From Lacticaseibacillus saniviri JCM 17471 = DSM 24301 (GTDB lineage Bacteria; Bacillota; Bacilli; Lactobacillales; Lactobacillaceae): a stretch of 64,000 bases of DNA. The position numbers and the translations under genes were made by a program. Shown piece after piece: positions 37,094-47,402 of the stretch (its first letter is position 1; every line of letters starts with the position of its first letter). Below the pieces are notes generated by a model. That model had not been told where the DNA came from. It saw only the letters and a list, made by a program, of their open reading frames with translations, and made no database searches. Where the stretch lies: contig NZ_BBBX01000002.1 in the NCBI RefSeq assembly GCF_001311785.1, forward strand, positions 1 to 64,000. Reading direction: 5' to 3'.

Positions 37094-38303
37094 GTGGATT
37101 CATCTCCTCAGCGTGAATGTGGTTGACCTGTTCAAAGACGGTCGCTGGCAGTGTCCAGAGCTTGATGAAGCCCGCTGCTGCTTCTTGGTCGAAGCTGTCG
37201 GCACTGGTGTAGGTGGCGAGATCTTTGTTATAGAGCGAGTTCTCGGATTGACGTGCAACAGCAGTAGCTTGCCCCTTAAAGAGCTTCATTTTGACAACCC
37301 CATTGACGACACTTTGGGTGGCATCGATGAACGCCATCAAGGCATCAAAGAGGGGACTGATCCACTTGGCTTCATAGATCATGGTACTCAGTTGCTGCTC
37401 GATCAATGGCTTGTAATGGGCCACATCGCGTTCCAGCGTCAGATTCTCGAGATCCTTGTGCGCTGCCATAATCACGGCCGCTGCGGGTGCTTCATAGACC
37501 TCCCGTGACTTGATACCGATGAGCCGATTTTCGATTTTGTCAATCCGACCGATACCGTGTTTGCCGGCGAGGGTATTGAGGTGTTCAATCAATTCGAATA
37601 AGGGGAGGGGCTTGCCATCGATGGCTGTGGGAATCCCGTGCTCAAAAGTGAGCTCGAGGAAATCAGGTGTATCAGGCGTTTCTTCAACCGGTGCGGTCAT
37701 GGTCCACGCATCGGCGGGTGCTTGCGTCCATGGATCTTCTAAGACACCAGCTTCATTGGCCCGTCCCCAAAGATTGGCATCGATGGAATAAGGTGAGGCT
37801 TTGCCGATAGGAACGGGTACATTGTGGTCCTTGGCGTAGTCGATTTCTTCTTCACGCGACCAATGGAAATCCCGAATCGGTGCTTCAATCAATAGGTTGG
37901 GATCTAAGGCGTGAATCGCGGCTTCAAACCGCACTTGGTCATTGCCCTTGCCCGTTGAACCGTGGGCGATAGCTTGCGCGTCCTGCTCGTGTGCAATCGC
38001 GACCAGTTTTTCGATAATCAATGGCCGTGACAGCGCGGAGACTAGGGGATATTCGCCTTCGTACAGGGCGTTTGATTTGATGACGGGGGCAACGAACCGA
38101 TCAGCAAATTCCGCTTTGGCATCGATCACGATGCTTTCGATGGCACCGACTTGCTTGGCTTTGGCCTGAATTGCTGGCATATCGGCATCGGGCTGGCCGA
38201 CGCTAACGCTACCGCAATCACCGCGTAACCTTTATCGATCAACCAGGGAATGGCAACAGATGTATCGAGACCACCGGAGTAAGCTAAGACAATTTTTTTC
38301 ATA
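37086..38303 (-). CDS. argG: Argininosuccinate synthase, one frameshift
   Basis: An enzyme of about 405 residues that ligates citrulline and aspartate using [20 protein letters not shown] (PP-loop), [14 protein letters not shown] and [13 protein letters not shown] are diagnostic. One G is missing near 38209 (repair joins [18 protein letters not shown]). Start behind TTGAGGAGG. It follows the transporter fusion by 16 bp and overlaps argH, so all three form one arginine-controlled operon. Confidence 0.94.
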
Positions 38304-38319
38304 ATGAATCCTCCTCAAA

Positions 38320-39748
38320 TTAGTTGAAACGTTTTCGACAACCCGCAATAACCGGGGAAAAACTGAACGTCATGATGAAATAGATACCTGCCACAATCAG
38401 CATCGGTAAGAATGGTTGGAACGAGGCGCCTTGAACGACGGAACCTTCAAACATTAATTCGGTCGCGCCGATGACTGAGAGCACGGATGACTCCTTTATG
38501 ACTGTCACGAACTCATTCCCCAGTGCTGGCCAGATGTTCTTGAGTGCTTGTGGGAAAATCACATAGCGCATCGCTTGGGTGTTGGATAAGCCCAATGAGC
38601 GTGCCGCTTCCGTTTGCCCTTCCGCCACGGAGTTCAACCCGGAACGAATGATTTCAGCGACATAAGCGCCGGAGTTGATGGCCATCGCGATGGCACCAGA
38701 GACAAAAGCGGAGAGGTTGATACCGAAGAACTGGGTCCCAAAGAAGACGATGAAGGCTTGCACCATCAGCGGCGTGCCCCGAATGAATTCAATATAGATG
38801 TTGGCCAGCAGCTTGCCGATTTTGGTGTGACCGATTTTTAATAACGCCAATAGTGTGCCGATGACGGAACCAAAAATCACGGTCAAAATGGCAAAGAGTA
38901 AGGTGTAGCCGGCACCTTTTAAGAAGAAGCCGCCGTACTTGGCCCAAAAACCTTGGTTGGCGCCTTCTTGCTGATAAGCCTGCTTGAGATAAGTCTGGTA
39001 GGTTTTGTTTGCGTTCATCTTGGTGATGACCTTGTTGACGGCAGCAACGAGTTTGGGCTGGCCGTTTGCCATGGCAATCGCGGTTGGGCTGGTTGTCGTA
39101 GCAAACTTGGGATCAATGGTCATCAGTTGTTTGTTTTGCGCGACGTAGGCATCCGCCACAATACTCGATAACACGCCGGCGTCCAGCTTGTTGAAGCTGA
39201 CCTGACTGACCACATCACTCGCTTTGTCGAGACTGGAAACCACCGCACCGGGCAGTTGTGACTTAGCTAACTGCTCTTGGGTGGTTTGCTTTTGGGCACC
39301 CACCTTGGCGTTGCTGAAATCGGCAATGGTGTGATATTTTTTGCATCACTCTTGCGAATCAATACGACCTGGCGTTCTTCCAGATAGGGTTTGGAGAAGG
39401 TGACCTGTTTCTCACGATCGGGTGTCTCGGACATTCCTGAGATAATCATGTCCACCTTGTGGGTCTTGAGTGCACCAATCAAGGCATCGAACTGCATTTC
39501 CTTGAGCTGCAATTTAACCCCCATGGATGAGGCGAGGTTCTTGGCCATCGCGACATCCGCCCCGACGATGGTATCTTGACCATCGATGGTGGTGTGAAAT
39601 TCGAGTGGTGCATAGTCCGCAGAAAGACCAACGATTAAATATCCACGTTTTGTATACTGGGCAAATCCGTTGCCGCCTGTACAGACTGTCCGGCTAATAG
39701 CAAAATCCCGAGCAACAATCCCACGATAGTGACCCAAACTTTTCGCAT
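38320..39748 (-). CDS. Polar amino acid ABC transporter: substrate-binding/permease fusion, two frameshifts
   Basis: A GlnH-GlnP-type fusion of about 476 residues. It has a signal peptide (MRKVWVTIVGLLLGILLLAG), a periplasmic-binding-fold domain at about 35-250 (YLIVGLSADYAPLEF, GADVAMAKNLASSMG, DMIISGMSETPDR) and a five-helix permease with the EAA motif AARSLGLSNTQAMRYVIFPQALKNIWPALGNE. Frame breaks: one A missing near 39647 and one in the six-A run near 39342. No ATPase gene is adjacent. Its place before argGH suggests arginine, citrulline or another precursor as cargo. Confidence 0.88.
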
Positions 39749-39763
39749 GTCCTCATCTCCTGA

Positions 39764-39781
39764 AATGAATTTTAATTGAAT
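39764..39781. promoter_or_regulatory. ARG-box-like site 1
   Basis: AATGAATTTTAATTGAAT matches the 18-bp ArgR/AhrC consensus TNTGAATWWWWATTCANW at 16 positions. It lies between the promoter and start of the transporter-argGH operon. Confidence 0.55.
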
Positions 39782-39807
39782 ATATACCCATTTACACGAT
39801 TATGCAA
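39779..39807 (-). promoter_or_regulatory. Promoter of the transporter-argG-argH operon
   Basis: On the minus strand TTGCAT, 17-bp spacer, TATATT, flanked on both sides by ARG-box-like sequences. Confidence 0.65.
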
Positions 39808-39820
39808 GATTTTTTATTTT

Positions 39821-39838
39821 AATTCAAAAAATATTCAT
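39821..39838. promoter_or_regulatory. ARG-box-like site 2
   Basis: Minus strand GATGAATATTTTTTGAAT, about 15 of 18 matches to the ARG box; upstream of the -35 element. Confidence 0.4.
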
Positions 39839-39908
39839 CCATGCTGGCCGCTAATTAGGCCTAAAAGTGTGAGTTTTACTGGGATTAGCGTATAATCTGG
39901 GTGTACGA

Positions 39909-39954
39909 AAAAAGCGCACCGCACAAACTGAGACTTGAGTTTGACGGGTGCACG
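39909..39954 (+). other. Hairpin in the alcohol dehydrogenase leader
   Basis: GCGCACCG...CAAACT and AGTTTG...CGGGTGCAC form a long stem in the 5' untranslated region, between TATAAT (39891) and the ribosome site AAGGAG (39961). Confidence 0.5.
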
Positions 39955-39975
39955 ATGAATAAGGAGAGTCGATTT

Positions 39976-41175
39976 ATGAATGATTTTCAGTATCACAACA
40001 CCACAGATATTCGTTTTGGTCGCAACCACATCGATGCAGAATTGCATGATGCCGTGGCCCAGTTCGGGAACAAGGTGTTATTGACCTATGGTGGACAATC
40101 CATTAAGCGTTCCGGGTTATACGAGCGTGTGTTGAAGTTGTTAGACGGACTGGAAGTTGTTGAATTAGGTGGCATCGCGCCAAACCCTAAGATTGATTCC
40201 GTTCGTGAAGGCCAAAAATTGGCTAAAGACAACGATGTGCAAGTTATCTTGGCTGTCGGTGGTGGTTCCGTTATCGATGCCAGCAAGGTGATTGCTTCTG
40301 CACGCTACTATGAAGGCGATCCTTGGGACTTAGTTGTGAAGGCTAACGGTGCCGATCGGATGTTGCTGCCACAATTACCTGTGGTTGATATCTTGACCTT
40401 AGCCGCAACCGGGACCGAAATGAACTTTGGCTCCGTCATTTCAAATCCAGAAACAGAGCAAAAGCTGGGGACTGGTGGCCCGCAATCGCCTGCTGTCTCA
40501 TTCCTGGCTCCTGAATTAACATTCACTGTCCCAGCTAACCAAACAGCTGCTGGTTCCATGGATATCATGAGCCACTTGATTGAACAATACTTCGACAAGG
40601 CCCCAGCCAATGATGTCAGCAAGGGCTTGATTGAAGGCTTGATGCGCACTGTCATCAAGTGGGCACCCGTTGCCTTAGATCAACCTGACAGCTATGATGC
40701 ACGTGCTAACCTGATGTGGAGTGCCACCATGGCATTGAATGGGATTGTGCGTTCTGGTAACCAAAATGGTTGGACCGTGCACCCATTGGAACACGAACTG
40801 TCTGCTTACTATGACATCACGCACGGTGAGGGTCTCGGTATTCTGACACCGCGTTGGATGCAACATGTGCTGAATGAGGATACCGTTGCCTTGTTTGCTC
40901 GGTTTGGGCGTAATGTTTGGCAGATCAATGGCGAGGATGACCAACAAGTTGCCCTGGAAGCCATTGATCGGACTGAAGACTGGATTGAAAACTTGGGCAT
41001 TCCAATGACCTTGCCAGCAGTCGGAATCAAGGATGAAGCCAACTTCAACGTCATGGCCACAAGTGCGGTTAAAGTGGGTCAGTTGCAAACTAATGCCTAT
41101 GTGGGACTCAATGTTGATGATGTGATCACGATTTATCGAGAATCCATGAAGGACTGGCAAAAGTTGAGCCTGTAA
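39976..41175 (+). CDS. Iron-containing alcohol dehydrogenase (butanol dehydrogenase/YqhD-like)
   Basis: A 399-residue NAD(P)H-dependent dehydrogenase of the type III (Fe) family: AVGGGSVIDASKVIA (cofactor), ATGTEMNFGSVIS, SMDIMSHLIEQYF and HPLEHELSAYYDITHGEGLGIL, which carry the metal-binding Asp/His residues. It reduces aldehydes to alcohols and so helps regenerate NAD(P)+. An in-frame ATG at 39901 precedes the leader hairpin and is rejected; 39976 follows AAGGAG. Codon bias suggests good expression. Confidence 0.92.
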   Translation: MNDFQYHNTTDIRFGRNHIDAELHDAVAQFGNKVLLTYGGQSIKRSGLYERVLKLLDGLEVVELGGIAPNPKIDSVREGQKLAKDNDVQVILAVGGGSVIDASKVIASARYYEGDPWDLVVKANGADRMLLPQLPVVDILTLAATGTEMNFGSVISNPETEQKLGTGGPQSPAVSFLAPELTFTVPANQTAAGSMDIMSHLIEQYFDKAPANDVSKGLIEGLMRTVIKWAPVALDQPDSYDARANLMWSATMALNGIVRSGNQNGWTVHPLEHELSAYYDITHGEGLGILTPRWMQHVLNEDTVALFARFGRNVWQINGEDDQQVALEAIDRTEDWIENLGIPMTLPAVGIKDEANFNVMATSAVKVGQLQTNAYVGLNVDDVITIYRESMKDWQKLSL

Positions 41176-41240
41176 GTTGAGAAGATGAACAAGAATCCGC
41201 GTTATATATTTATGGTAGCATAATAATTGAATGAACATTA

Positions 41241-41287
41241 GAAAGGCTATTCACACGTTAAAAACAAGTGAATAGCCTTTTTTTGTG
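41241..41287 (+). terminator. Terminator of the alcohol dehydrogenase gene
   Basis: AAAGGCTATTCAC and GTGAATAGCCTTTTTTT around an A-rich loop. Confidence 0.88.
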
Positions 41288-41708
41288 TCCAATTATGCAA
41301 AATCGTATTTTTAGTAAAAATAAATACCTGTCATTTTTGTTTGTTATTGAAGGGGAAATGTTTAATTCCATGCGGGGCTTATTTCTCGGGAAATGCTGGT
41401 TTAGCCTTTGAACTAAGACTTTGCCACTGATTGGCAACATCCTTAGAAAAGATAACTGAATCCTACTGTAAAAAAGAGCTATAAAAGTAATTTTGTTATA
41501 TAAAAATGGTTATTTTATAACGTGATTGACTTGATATAACGCTGTAAATTAGAGTTAATAGTGGCTATTGATTAATTGGCTGAGATTTAAAAATTCACTT
41601 TATGTCCCAAAAGACTGAAAATTTCTGTTACTTAATCAATGTGATTGCTAATCGAATCAATGATTAATGGGTTGTTGGTTCAAATTAAAAAATGGGGGAG
41701 CTTAAAGG
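41288..41708 (+). promoter_or_regulatory. AT-rich gap before the sugar ABC operon
   Basis: About 420 bp, clearly richer in A+T than the rest of the window, with no credible gene. TTGACT at 41526 is a possible -35 element without a good -10. GGGGGAG at 41694 is the ribosome site of the first permease. No palindrome that I would defend. Confidence 0.35.
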
Positions 41709-42676
41709 ATGCAAGGACAAATGGTTTTACAAGAGAATCCAAGTTTACCTAAAATCGGATTCTTCAAAAATTATATGATAATCGTATTTTTGTTGTTAGT
41801 CACACCAGGCACTCTTTTTCTGATTATATTTTTCTATATTCCTGTGATAGCAAACCTGGTGGCATTTCAGGATTTTCAATACTCTGATGCCGGATTCTGG
41901 TATAGCCTATTTCACAGCCCGTTTGTTGGCTTAAAGAATTTCAAATTTTTCTTTGCCTCGGCCGATTTTTGGATCGTGTTGCGTAATACCGTGGGTTACA
42001 ATCTCATCTTTTTAGGGTTGAATTTCTTTTTGCAATTTTCTTTGGCGTTGTGATGAGCCAATTACGCAATCGTCGGTTGTTGAAGGTCTATCAAACTTCG
42101 ATGTTATTCCCTTACTTCATTTCTTGGCCGATTATGGCGGCATTTCTCTATGCTTTTCTCAGTACAGATAAAGGCGTGATCAATCATTTGATTCAATCGA
42201 TGAATGGCACACCGATTGATTTCTACAACACGCCTGGCATTTGGCCACTACTTATCATTTTCCTGGGCGTTTGGAAGGGGATTGGATACAACAGCATCTT
42301 ATACTTTGCAACGGCTATGGGGATTGATCCTGCGTATTACGATGCAGCGATGATGGATGGTGCCAACAAGTGGCAACAGATTAAGCATGTGACCCTACCA
42401 CATATCCTACCTGTTGCCACACTGATGTTGATACTCAATATTGGTGGCATGTTTCGAACAGATATCGGATTATTCTACATTGTCCCAAAAGCGAGCGCAC
42501 CACTTATTAATGTCACACAAACCTTTGATACTTATATCTATCGGGCGCTATCGACCAGTAGTGATTTAGGCATGTCGACAGCGGCAGGCTTAATGCAGTC
42601 CCTTGTTGGCGTACTTTTGATTCTTGGATCCAATGCAATCGTTAGAAAATTACAGCCGGAATCAAGTCTATTTTAG
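41709..42676 (+). CDS. CUT1 sugar ABC transporter permease, LplB-like, one frameshift
   Basis: A permease of about 322 residues with six helices. The EAA loop is YYDAAMMDGANKWQQIKHVTLPHILP near residue 215. The sequence LFPYFISWPIMAAFLYAFLS and the LplB/YtcP relatives place it among importers of complex oligosaccharides. One T is missing in TTTCTTTTTGC near 42034, so the frame jumps from FFLQF to FFAIFFGVVMSQLRNRR. It pairs with the permease at 42689. No ATPase gene is present; a shared MsmK-type ATPase is expected. Confidence 0.88.
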
Positions 42677-42688
42677 GGGGAACCGCTC

Positions 42689-43608
42689 ATGCGAAAGAAA
42701 AAACACATTACAGCAGTGGATATTCGCAGTTTCGGTGCTGGCACTAATCTTGTCTTCAACATCTTTTTACTGATTTTCTCATTGAGCTGCCTGTTTCCGT
42801 TTTTCTTTATCATCGTCGTTTCTTTAACCCAAGAAGCTGACATTACCCTCTATGGGTATCAATTCTGGCCAAAGCATTGGACAATGGCTAGCTATCAACA
42901 TTTATCAAATTCTGGGAGCCAGGTATTTCATGCTTTTGGTGTCACCGTTTTTGTCACCGTTGTTGGGACCGTGATTAATGCGATGTGTAGTTCAACTTAT
43001 GCTTATGCAATTTCGCGGCGTGACTTTGCCTTCGCAAAGTTCTTCACCTTTTTGCTTTGTTGCAGATGCTGTTTGCACCTGGAATGGTGCCGCAATACTT
43101 GATTGTGACGCAGATGCTGCATCTAAAAGATAATATCTGGGCGCTGATATTGCCGTCTGCTTTTGGTGTCTACAATGTTTTAATCATGCGCTCTTTTTTC
43201 AAAACATCAGTGCCAGAGGAAATCATTGAAGCGGCACGAATCGATGGTGCTGGCGAGCTACGTATCTTTAGCAAAATTGTGATTCCGTTAGCTGTTCCTG
43301 GGATTGCGACCATCAGTCTGTTCACGGCACTGGGTTATTGGAATGATTGGTTCAATGCCATGCTGTACACAAACAGTGATGCGGTCACACCTATTCAGTA
43401 CTTACTTGTTCGGATCCAAAACAACATCTCGATGTTGACGCAGCAAATGCAATCAGGTGGTTCAGCGGCAGCGGGATTATCAGAAGTGCCGACAGAGGCA
43501 ATCAGATTCGCTGTCGTCGTTGTCGCAACACTACCGATTGCGCTCACATATCCATTCTTTCAGAAACACTTTGTTAAAGGACTTACCGTTGGTGGCGTTA
43601 AAGGATAA
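42689..43608 (+). CDS. CUT1 sugar ABC transporter permease, LplC-like, one frameshift
   Basis: A second permease of about 306 residues: SCLFPFFFIIVVSLTQEADI, STYAYAISRRDFAFAKFF, and an EAA loop EEIIEAARIDGAGELRIFSKIVIPLAVPG. One T is missing in ACCTTTTTGC near 43053; repair gives FFALLQMLFAPGMVPQYL. It sits 12 bp after the first permease and 20 bp before the binding protein, so all three are one operon. Confidence 0.88.
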
Positions 43609-43628
43609 CACAAGAGGAGGATTCTAAA

Positions 43629-45096
43629 ATGAAGAAATGGCGTCATATTATTTCAATAGCTGCAATTGCTGTGAGCACATTGGTTTTAGCAGCATGTGGC
43701 AAAAGTAGCTCAGCCTCAAGCACAAATAATGATGGCAAGACAGTGGTTTCCATGTATATGCCAGGCGATAAGCCTAAAAATTATGACGAAATGATCAAAA
43801 CTGCCAACAAAGAAATTCAGAAGAAGTACCCAAAGTTGGCTTTGAACATGAATTTCATTGGTTGGGGCGATTACGATAAGAAATATAATGTCATGGTGAC
43901 CTCTGGTGATACCTACGATATCGCCTTTACGCGTGATTACGTGACGAATGCCCAGAAGGGTGCTTATGCCGATTTGACTGACTTGATTCAAACTGACGCT
44001 AAGACGGCCTATGATCAAACTGATCCTGCCTATTGGAAGGGCGTGACCGTTAAGGATAAGATTTATGCGTTTCCAGTGAACGCGAATATCTATGCGCAAA
44101 ACATGCTGACCTTCAGCGATGACTTTGTGAATAAATACAATCTGGATATTGATGGCGTCAACTCCTATCAAGACCTTGAACCAATTCTGACCAAATTCCA
44201 TAAGGCTAACCCTAGTGTGGCTGCGTTTGCAATTGGCCAAGGTTACAAAGTTTCAAGCAAAGCGATGGAATATCCTTTAGGAAACGGTTTGCCTTTTGCG
44301 GTGGATGCGACGGGCAAGAACAAAAAGATTGTTAATATTTACAATACAGCGGAAATGCAAAAAGAACCTCAAAACGTTACATCAGTATTATTTGAAAGGC
44401 TATATTCCTCAGGATGCAGCGACTTCAAGTGTGCAATATCGACTACAAGATGCCAGCTGGTTGGTTCGTCAAGAAACGCAAGGGAGTTTTGACTATGGCG
44501 ATACGACCTTGATCAACGCGGCAGGTGGTAAGCAAATGACCAGTAAGCCGATCACAGCGCCATTAAAGAGCCAAGCGCAGTCCCAGATTGCGTTGTGGAG
44601 CGTCTCTAAGTCTTCTAAGCACAAGAAAGAAGCCGTACAGATCTTAGGACTGCTCAACTCAAACAAAAAGTTACTGAATAACATTGTTTGGGGATTACAG
44701 AATAAGCAGTGGCAATTCACCGATGAAAAGAATGGCAAGATTAAAACCACCGCTGATTACAAACCGGGCTATTTTATTGGCGCGTGGATGATGGGTAATA
44801 ATAAATTACTTTATACTCAGGACACAGTGACGCAGGCGATGATTGATAAGCGAGATCAAGAGATTAAAACGGCCAAACAATCCGTGATGTTAGGGTTCAT
44901 GCCCGACACGAGTGCTTATAAAACAGAGCTGACGAATCTGTCGAATGTGATGAGTAAGTATTCTGACATTCTGAATACGGGAACGGCCGATCCTGTACCA
45001 ACGATTAAGCAAATGAATCAAGAACTCAAAAAGGCCGGCTACGATAAGGTGCAAGCTGCGCTACAAAAACAATATGATGACTTCTTAAAGGCATAA
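43629..45096 (+). CDS. Extracellular sugar-binding lipoprotein (LplA/YtcQ-like), one frameshift
   Basis: A lipoprotein of about 489 residues with lipobox LVLAAC at 20-25 and a Ser/Asn linker. Its two-domain binding fold includes NMNFIGWGDYDKKYNVMVTSGDTYDIAF, typical of YtcQ-type proteins, and WSVSKSSKHKKEAVQILGLLN in the C-terminal lobe. One extra A in CAAAAAGAACC near 44358 breaks the frame; removing it gives AEMQKNLKTLHQYYLKGYIPQDAATSS. Ribosome site GAGGAGG. It captures an oligosaccharide for the two permeases. Confidence 0.88.
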
Positions 45097-45113
45097 AATG
45101 CATTTAAGTGAAA

Positions 45114-45158
45114 AGAAGGCTGTGTCGACCTATGAGGGGTGAGGGCACAGCCTTCTGT
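45114..45158 (+). terminator. Terminator after the binding protein
   Basis: AGAAGGCTGTG and CACAGCCTTCT with a long loop; same GGCTGTG stem family as elsewhere, but a weak T tract, so read-through to the next gene is possible. Confidence 0.55.
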
Positions 45159-45190
45159 ATGGTTCAGATGACTTTTACGAGGTGAGCAAA

Positions 45191-45794
45191 ATGATAGGTA
45201 AAACAGCACAGATTATTTTTACGCGTGTTTTGTGATGATGATTTTAAATTTCTACTTTTTGTTTTCTCTGTCATGGGGCTGCTGATACTTGGTGTCGGTC
45301 CGGCATTGCAAACAGTGAATGAATTATTTCTGGACCATCACTGGCACTGGCAAGGCTACCGATTTAAGCAGGGGTGGCACTATTATCGCCAGTACTTTGT
45401 GAAGGCAAATTGTCATTTTTGGTTATTTGCCGGAATGTTGGGCGCACTGTTGTACAATCTCTATCTCAGCACTCAAATTAATCAGCCATGGATTTTAATG
45501 ATTCAATTTGTGCTTTTAATGGGGATCATGATGACCGTCGCGATTAGCTTATTGTTTATGGCTATTCAAGCCAGATATGCCATTAATTTGAAGCACGGGA
45601 TTGTCTTAGCGTTTGCGCAATTTTTTGACCATCCGCTTCAGATATTACGTTTCATTTTTGGCATCGTAACAATGGTCATTGTATGCATGCTATGGCCAGG
45701 GCTGGGGTTGTTTTTGTCCGTAGGCGCGGTGATTGTCTGGACCAACTGGAGTTTTCAGAAGTGGTACCAACGAGTGGATGCCATGTTCTCCTGA
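45191..45794 (+). CDS. YesL/DUF624-family membrane protein, one frameshift
   Basis: A membrane protein of about 200 residues with helices near 20-40, 75-95, 100-125 and 145-180. DUF624 (YesL) proteins accompany LplABC-type importers for pectin or glycan fragments and probably help the transporter; exact role unknown. One extra T in GTGTTTTGTG near 45227 breaks the frame; without it the N terminus reads FTRVCDDDFKFLLFVFSVMGL. It follows the binding-protein gene by 94 bp. Confidence 0.75.
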
Positions 45795-45809
45795 TAGTGT
45801 GGCTAAAAG

Positions 45810-45885
45810 CTGTGAAGGCGTCTATGTCAGGTGTGAAACAGTGAACGTCAGTAGGTGCTTGAGCGTTTTCTTTGCGCCTTCACAG
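45810..45885. other. Long-range perfect 11-bp inverted repeat
   Basis: CTGTGAAGGCG at 45810 and CGCCTTCACAG at 45875 enclose 54 bases. It may terminate the YesL transcript, though no T tract follows. Confidence 0.4.
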
Positions 45886-45965
45886 AAGGCAGTGATACGC
45901 TTACCTTAACTCGGATAACACGAGTGGTATAGGCAATAATGGCAAATGATGAAGGAGATGGCACA

Positions 45966-47294
45966 ATGGCGACTTATGATTATGATGTGTTATATATCGG
46001 TAGCGGGCATGGTACTTTTGATGGTGCGATTCCGTTGGCAGCTAAGGGTGTGCACGTGGGGATTATCGAGGCTGATTTGATCGGCGGAACGTGTCCTAAT
46101 CGTGGTTGTAATGCCAAAATCACGCTCGACGCACCGGTAGAGTTGCAACGCCGGGCAGAAGCACTCAGTGGCATTGTGACGGGACAATTAGGCATTGACT
46201 GGTCCCAAAATATGGCCCACAAGCATCAAGTGATTGATGACCTGCCTAATTTTATCAATGGATTGCTGGAATCTGTTGGGATTAAGGTCTTACACGGTTA
46301 TGGGCAACTGGTTGATGCGCACACGGTGGCAGTCGGTGACCAACAAGTGACCGCTGACAAGATTGTGATTGCGACAGGCTTGCGGCCACACCGGTTGGCT
46401 ATTCCCGGTACTGATCTCGCCCATGATAGCAGTGACTTCATGAATCTGACTGAATTGCCAGCCAATATCACGATTATCGGTGCAGGCTACATCGCCATGG
46501 AATTTGCGACAATCGCAAACGCAGCGGGCGCCAAGGTCACGATGATTATGCGTGGCGATAAGGCATTGCGGCGCTATCACCAACCTTTTGTTGAAGCCAT
46601 CATTTCTGACCTCGAAAAACGGGGCGTGCGCTTCATGCGGCATACCCAAGTGACCGCAATTGAACAGGCCGACCAACAAGTGCATGTTGTGACCGATCAA
46701 GATGAAACGCTCACGACGGATTGGGTTCTGGATGCGACGGGCCGGATTCCAAATATTGAGAATTTGGGCTTGGAAAAGGTCGGTGTTGTCACAACGGAAC
46801 ACGGGATTAAGGTCAACTCACACTTGCGGACAACCGTTGATAACATCTATGCGTCAGGCGATGTGCTCGACAAGAAGCAACCACGCCTAACCCCAACAGC
46901 AATTTTTGAATCGATGTATCTCAGTCGCAAGTTTGCGGGTGAAAGCGATGCGCCAATTGATTATCCTGCTATTCCTTCCGTCGTCTTTACTTCACCACGG
47001 ATTGCTAAGGTCGGGGTTTCAATTGAAGCCGCTGAAAAGGACGGATTGACGATTGAAAAGCACGACGTCTTGGACGATTGGTATCGCCACGTTAACAAGG
47101 AACGCTTCGGTCAAAATGCATTGATTTTTGATCAAGGACATCACTTGGTCGGGGCAACAGAAGTGAGTGATCGCGCGGATGATGTGATCAACACCCTGTT
47201 ACCAGCGATTGCCTTGAAGCTCGATAAGGAACAAATTGGTCGGATTGTGACCTTGTTCCCAACAATTGGTTCTTCTGCTTGGGGCCAACTATAA
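45966..47294 (+). CDS. Pyridine nucleotide-disulfide oxidoreductase (glutathione reductase-like)
   Basis: A 442-residue FAD enzyme: YIGSGHGTFDGAIPLAAKG (FAD), GGTCPNRGCNAK with the redox-active CxxxxC, IIGAGYIAMEFATI (NAD(P)H), and NIYASGDV (FAD). The C terminus reads LFPTIGSSAWGQL, without the HPxxxE motif that protonates the thiolate in true glutathione or mercuric reductases. It therefore belongs to a lactobacillar side branch, and its acceptor is unknown. The start at 45966 follows GAAGGAG; in-frame ATG 45939 is rejected. Confidence 0.85.
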   Translation: MATYDYDVLYIGSGHGTFDGAIPLAAKGVHVGIIEADLIGGTCPNRGCNAKITLDAPVELQRRAEALSGIVTGQLGIDWSQNMAHKHQVIDDLPNFINGLLESVGIKVLHGYGQLVDAHTVAVGDQQVTADKIVIATGLRPHRLAIPGTDLAHDSSDFMNLTELPANITIIGAGYIAMEFATIANAAGAKVTMIMRGDKALRRYHQPFVEAIISDLEKRGVRFMRHTQVTAIEQADQQVHVVTDQDETLTTDWVLDATGRIPNIENLGLEKVGVVTTEHGIKVNSHLRTTVDNIYASGDVLDKKQPRLTPTAIFESMYLSRKFAGESDAPIDYPAIPSVVFTSPRIAKVGVSIEAAEKDGLTIEKHDVLDDWYRHVNKERFGQNALIFDQGHHLVGATEVSDRADDVINTLLPAIALKLDKEQIGRIVTLFPTIGSSAWGQL

Positions 47295-47356
47295 AGAAAA
47301 AAGCTGTGACAAAAGGTGCTTTTGGAACGCGATTGATCTTGATTGTTTGAAAAGTA

Positions 47357-47397
47357 CAAAAAAGACTGTGACGTCTGATACGTCGCAGTCTTTTTGT
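47357..47397. terminator. Bidirectional terminator
   Basis: AAAAAGACTGTGACG and CGTCGCAGTCTTTTT, between converging oxidoreductase and MFS genes. Confidence 0.88.
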
Positions 47398-47402
47398 GTC
47401 AT

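Noticed and set aside
41258-41440. A 60-codon minus-strand frame in the AT-rich gap
   Set aside because: It begins inside the alcohol dehydrogenase terminator and has no ribosome site or recognisable composition.
43716-44240. A 174-codon minus-strand frame
   Set aside because: Opposite the sugar-binding lipoprotein gene, which has a lipobox and family motifs.
46290-46802. A 170-codon minus-strand frame
   Set aside because: Shadow of the disulfide oxidoreductase gene; no start signals.
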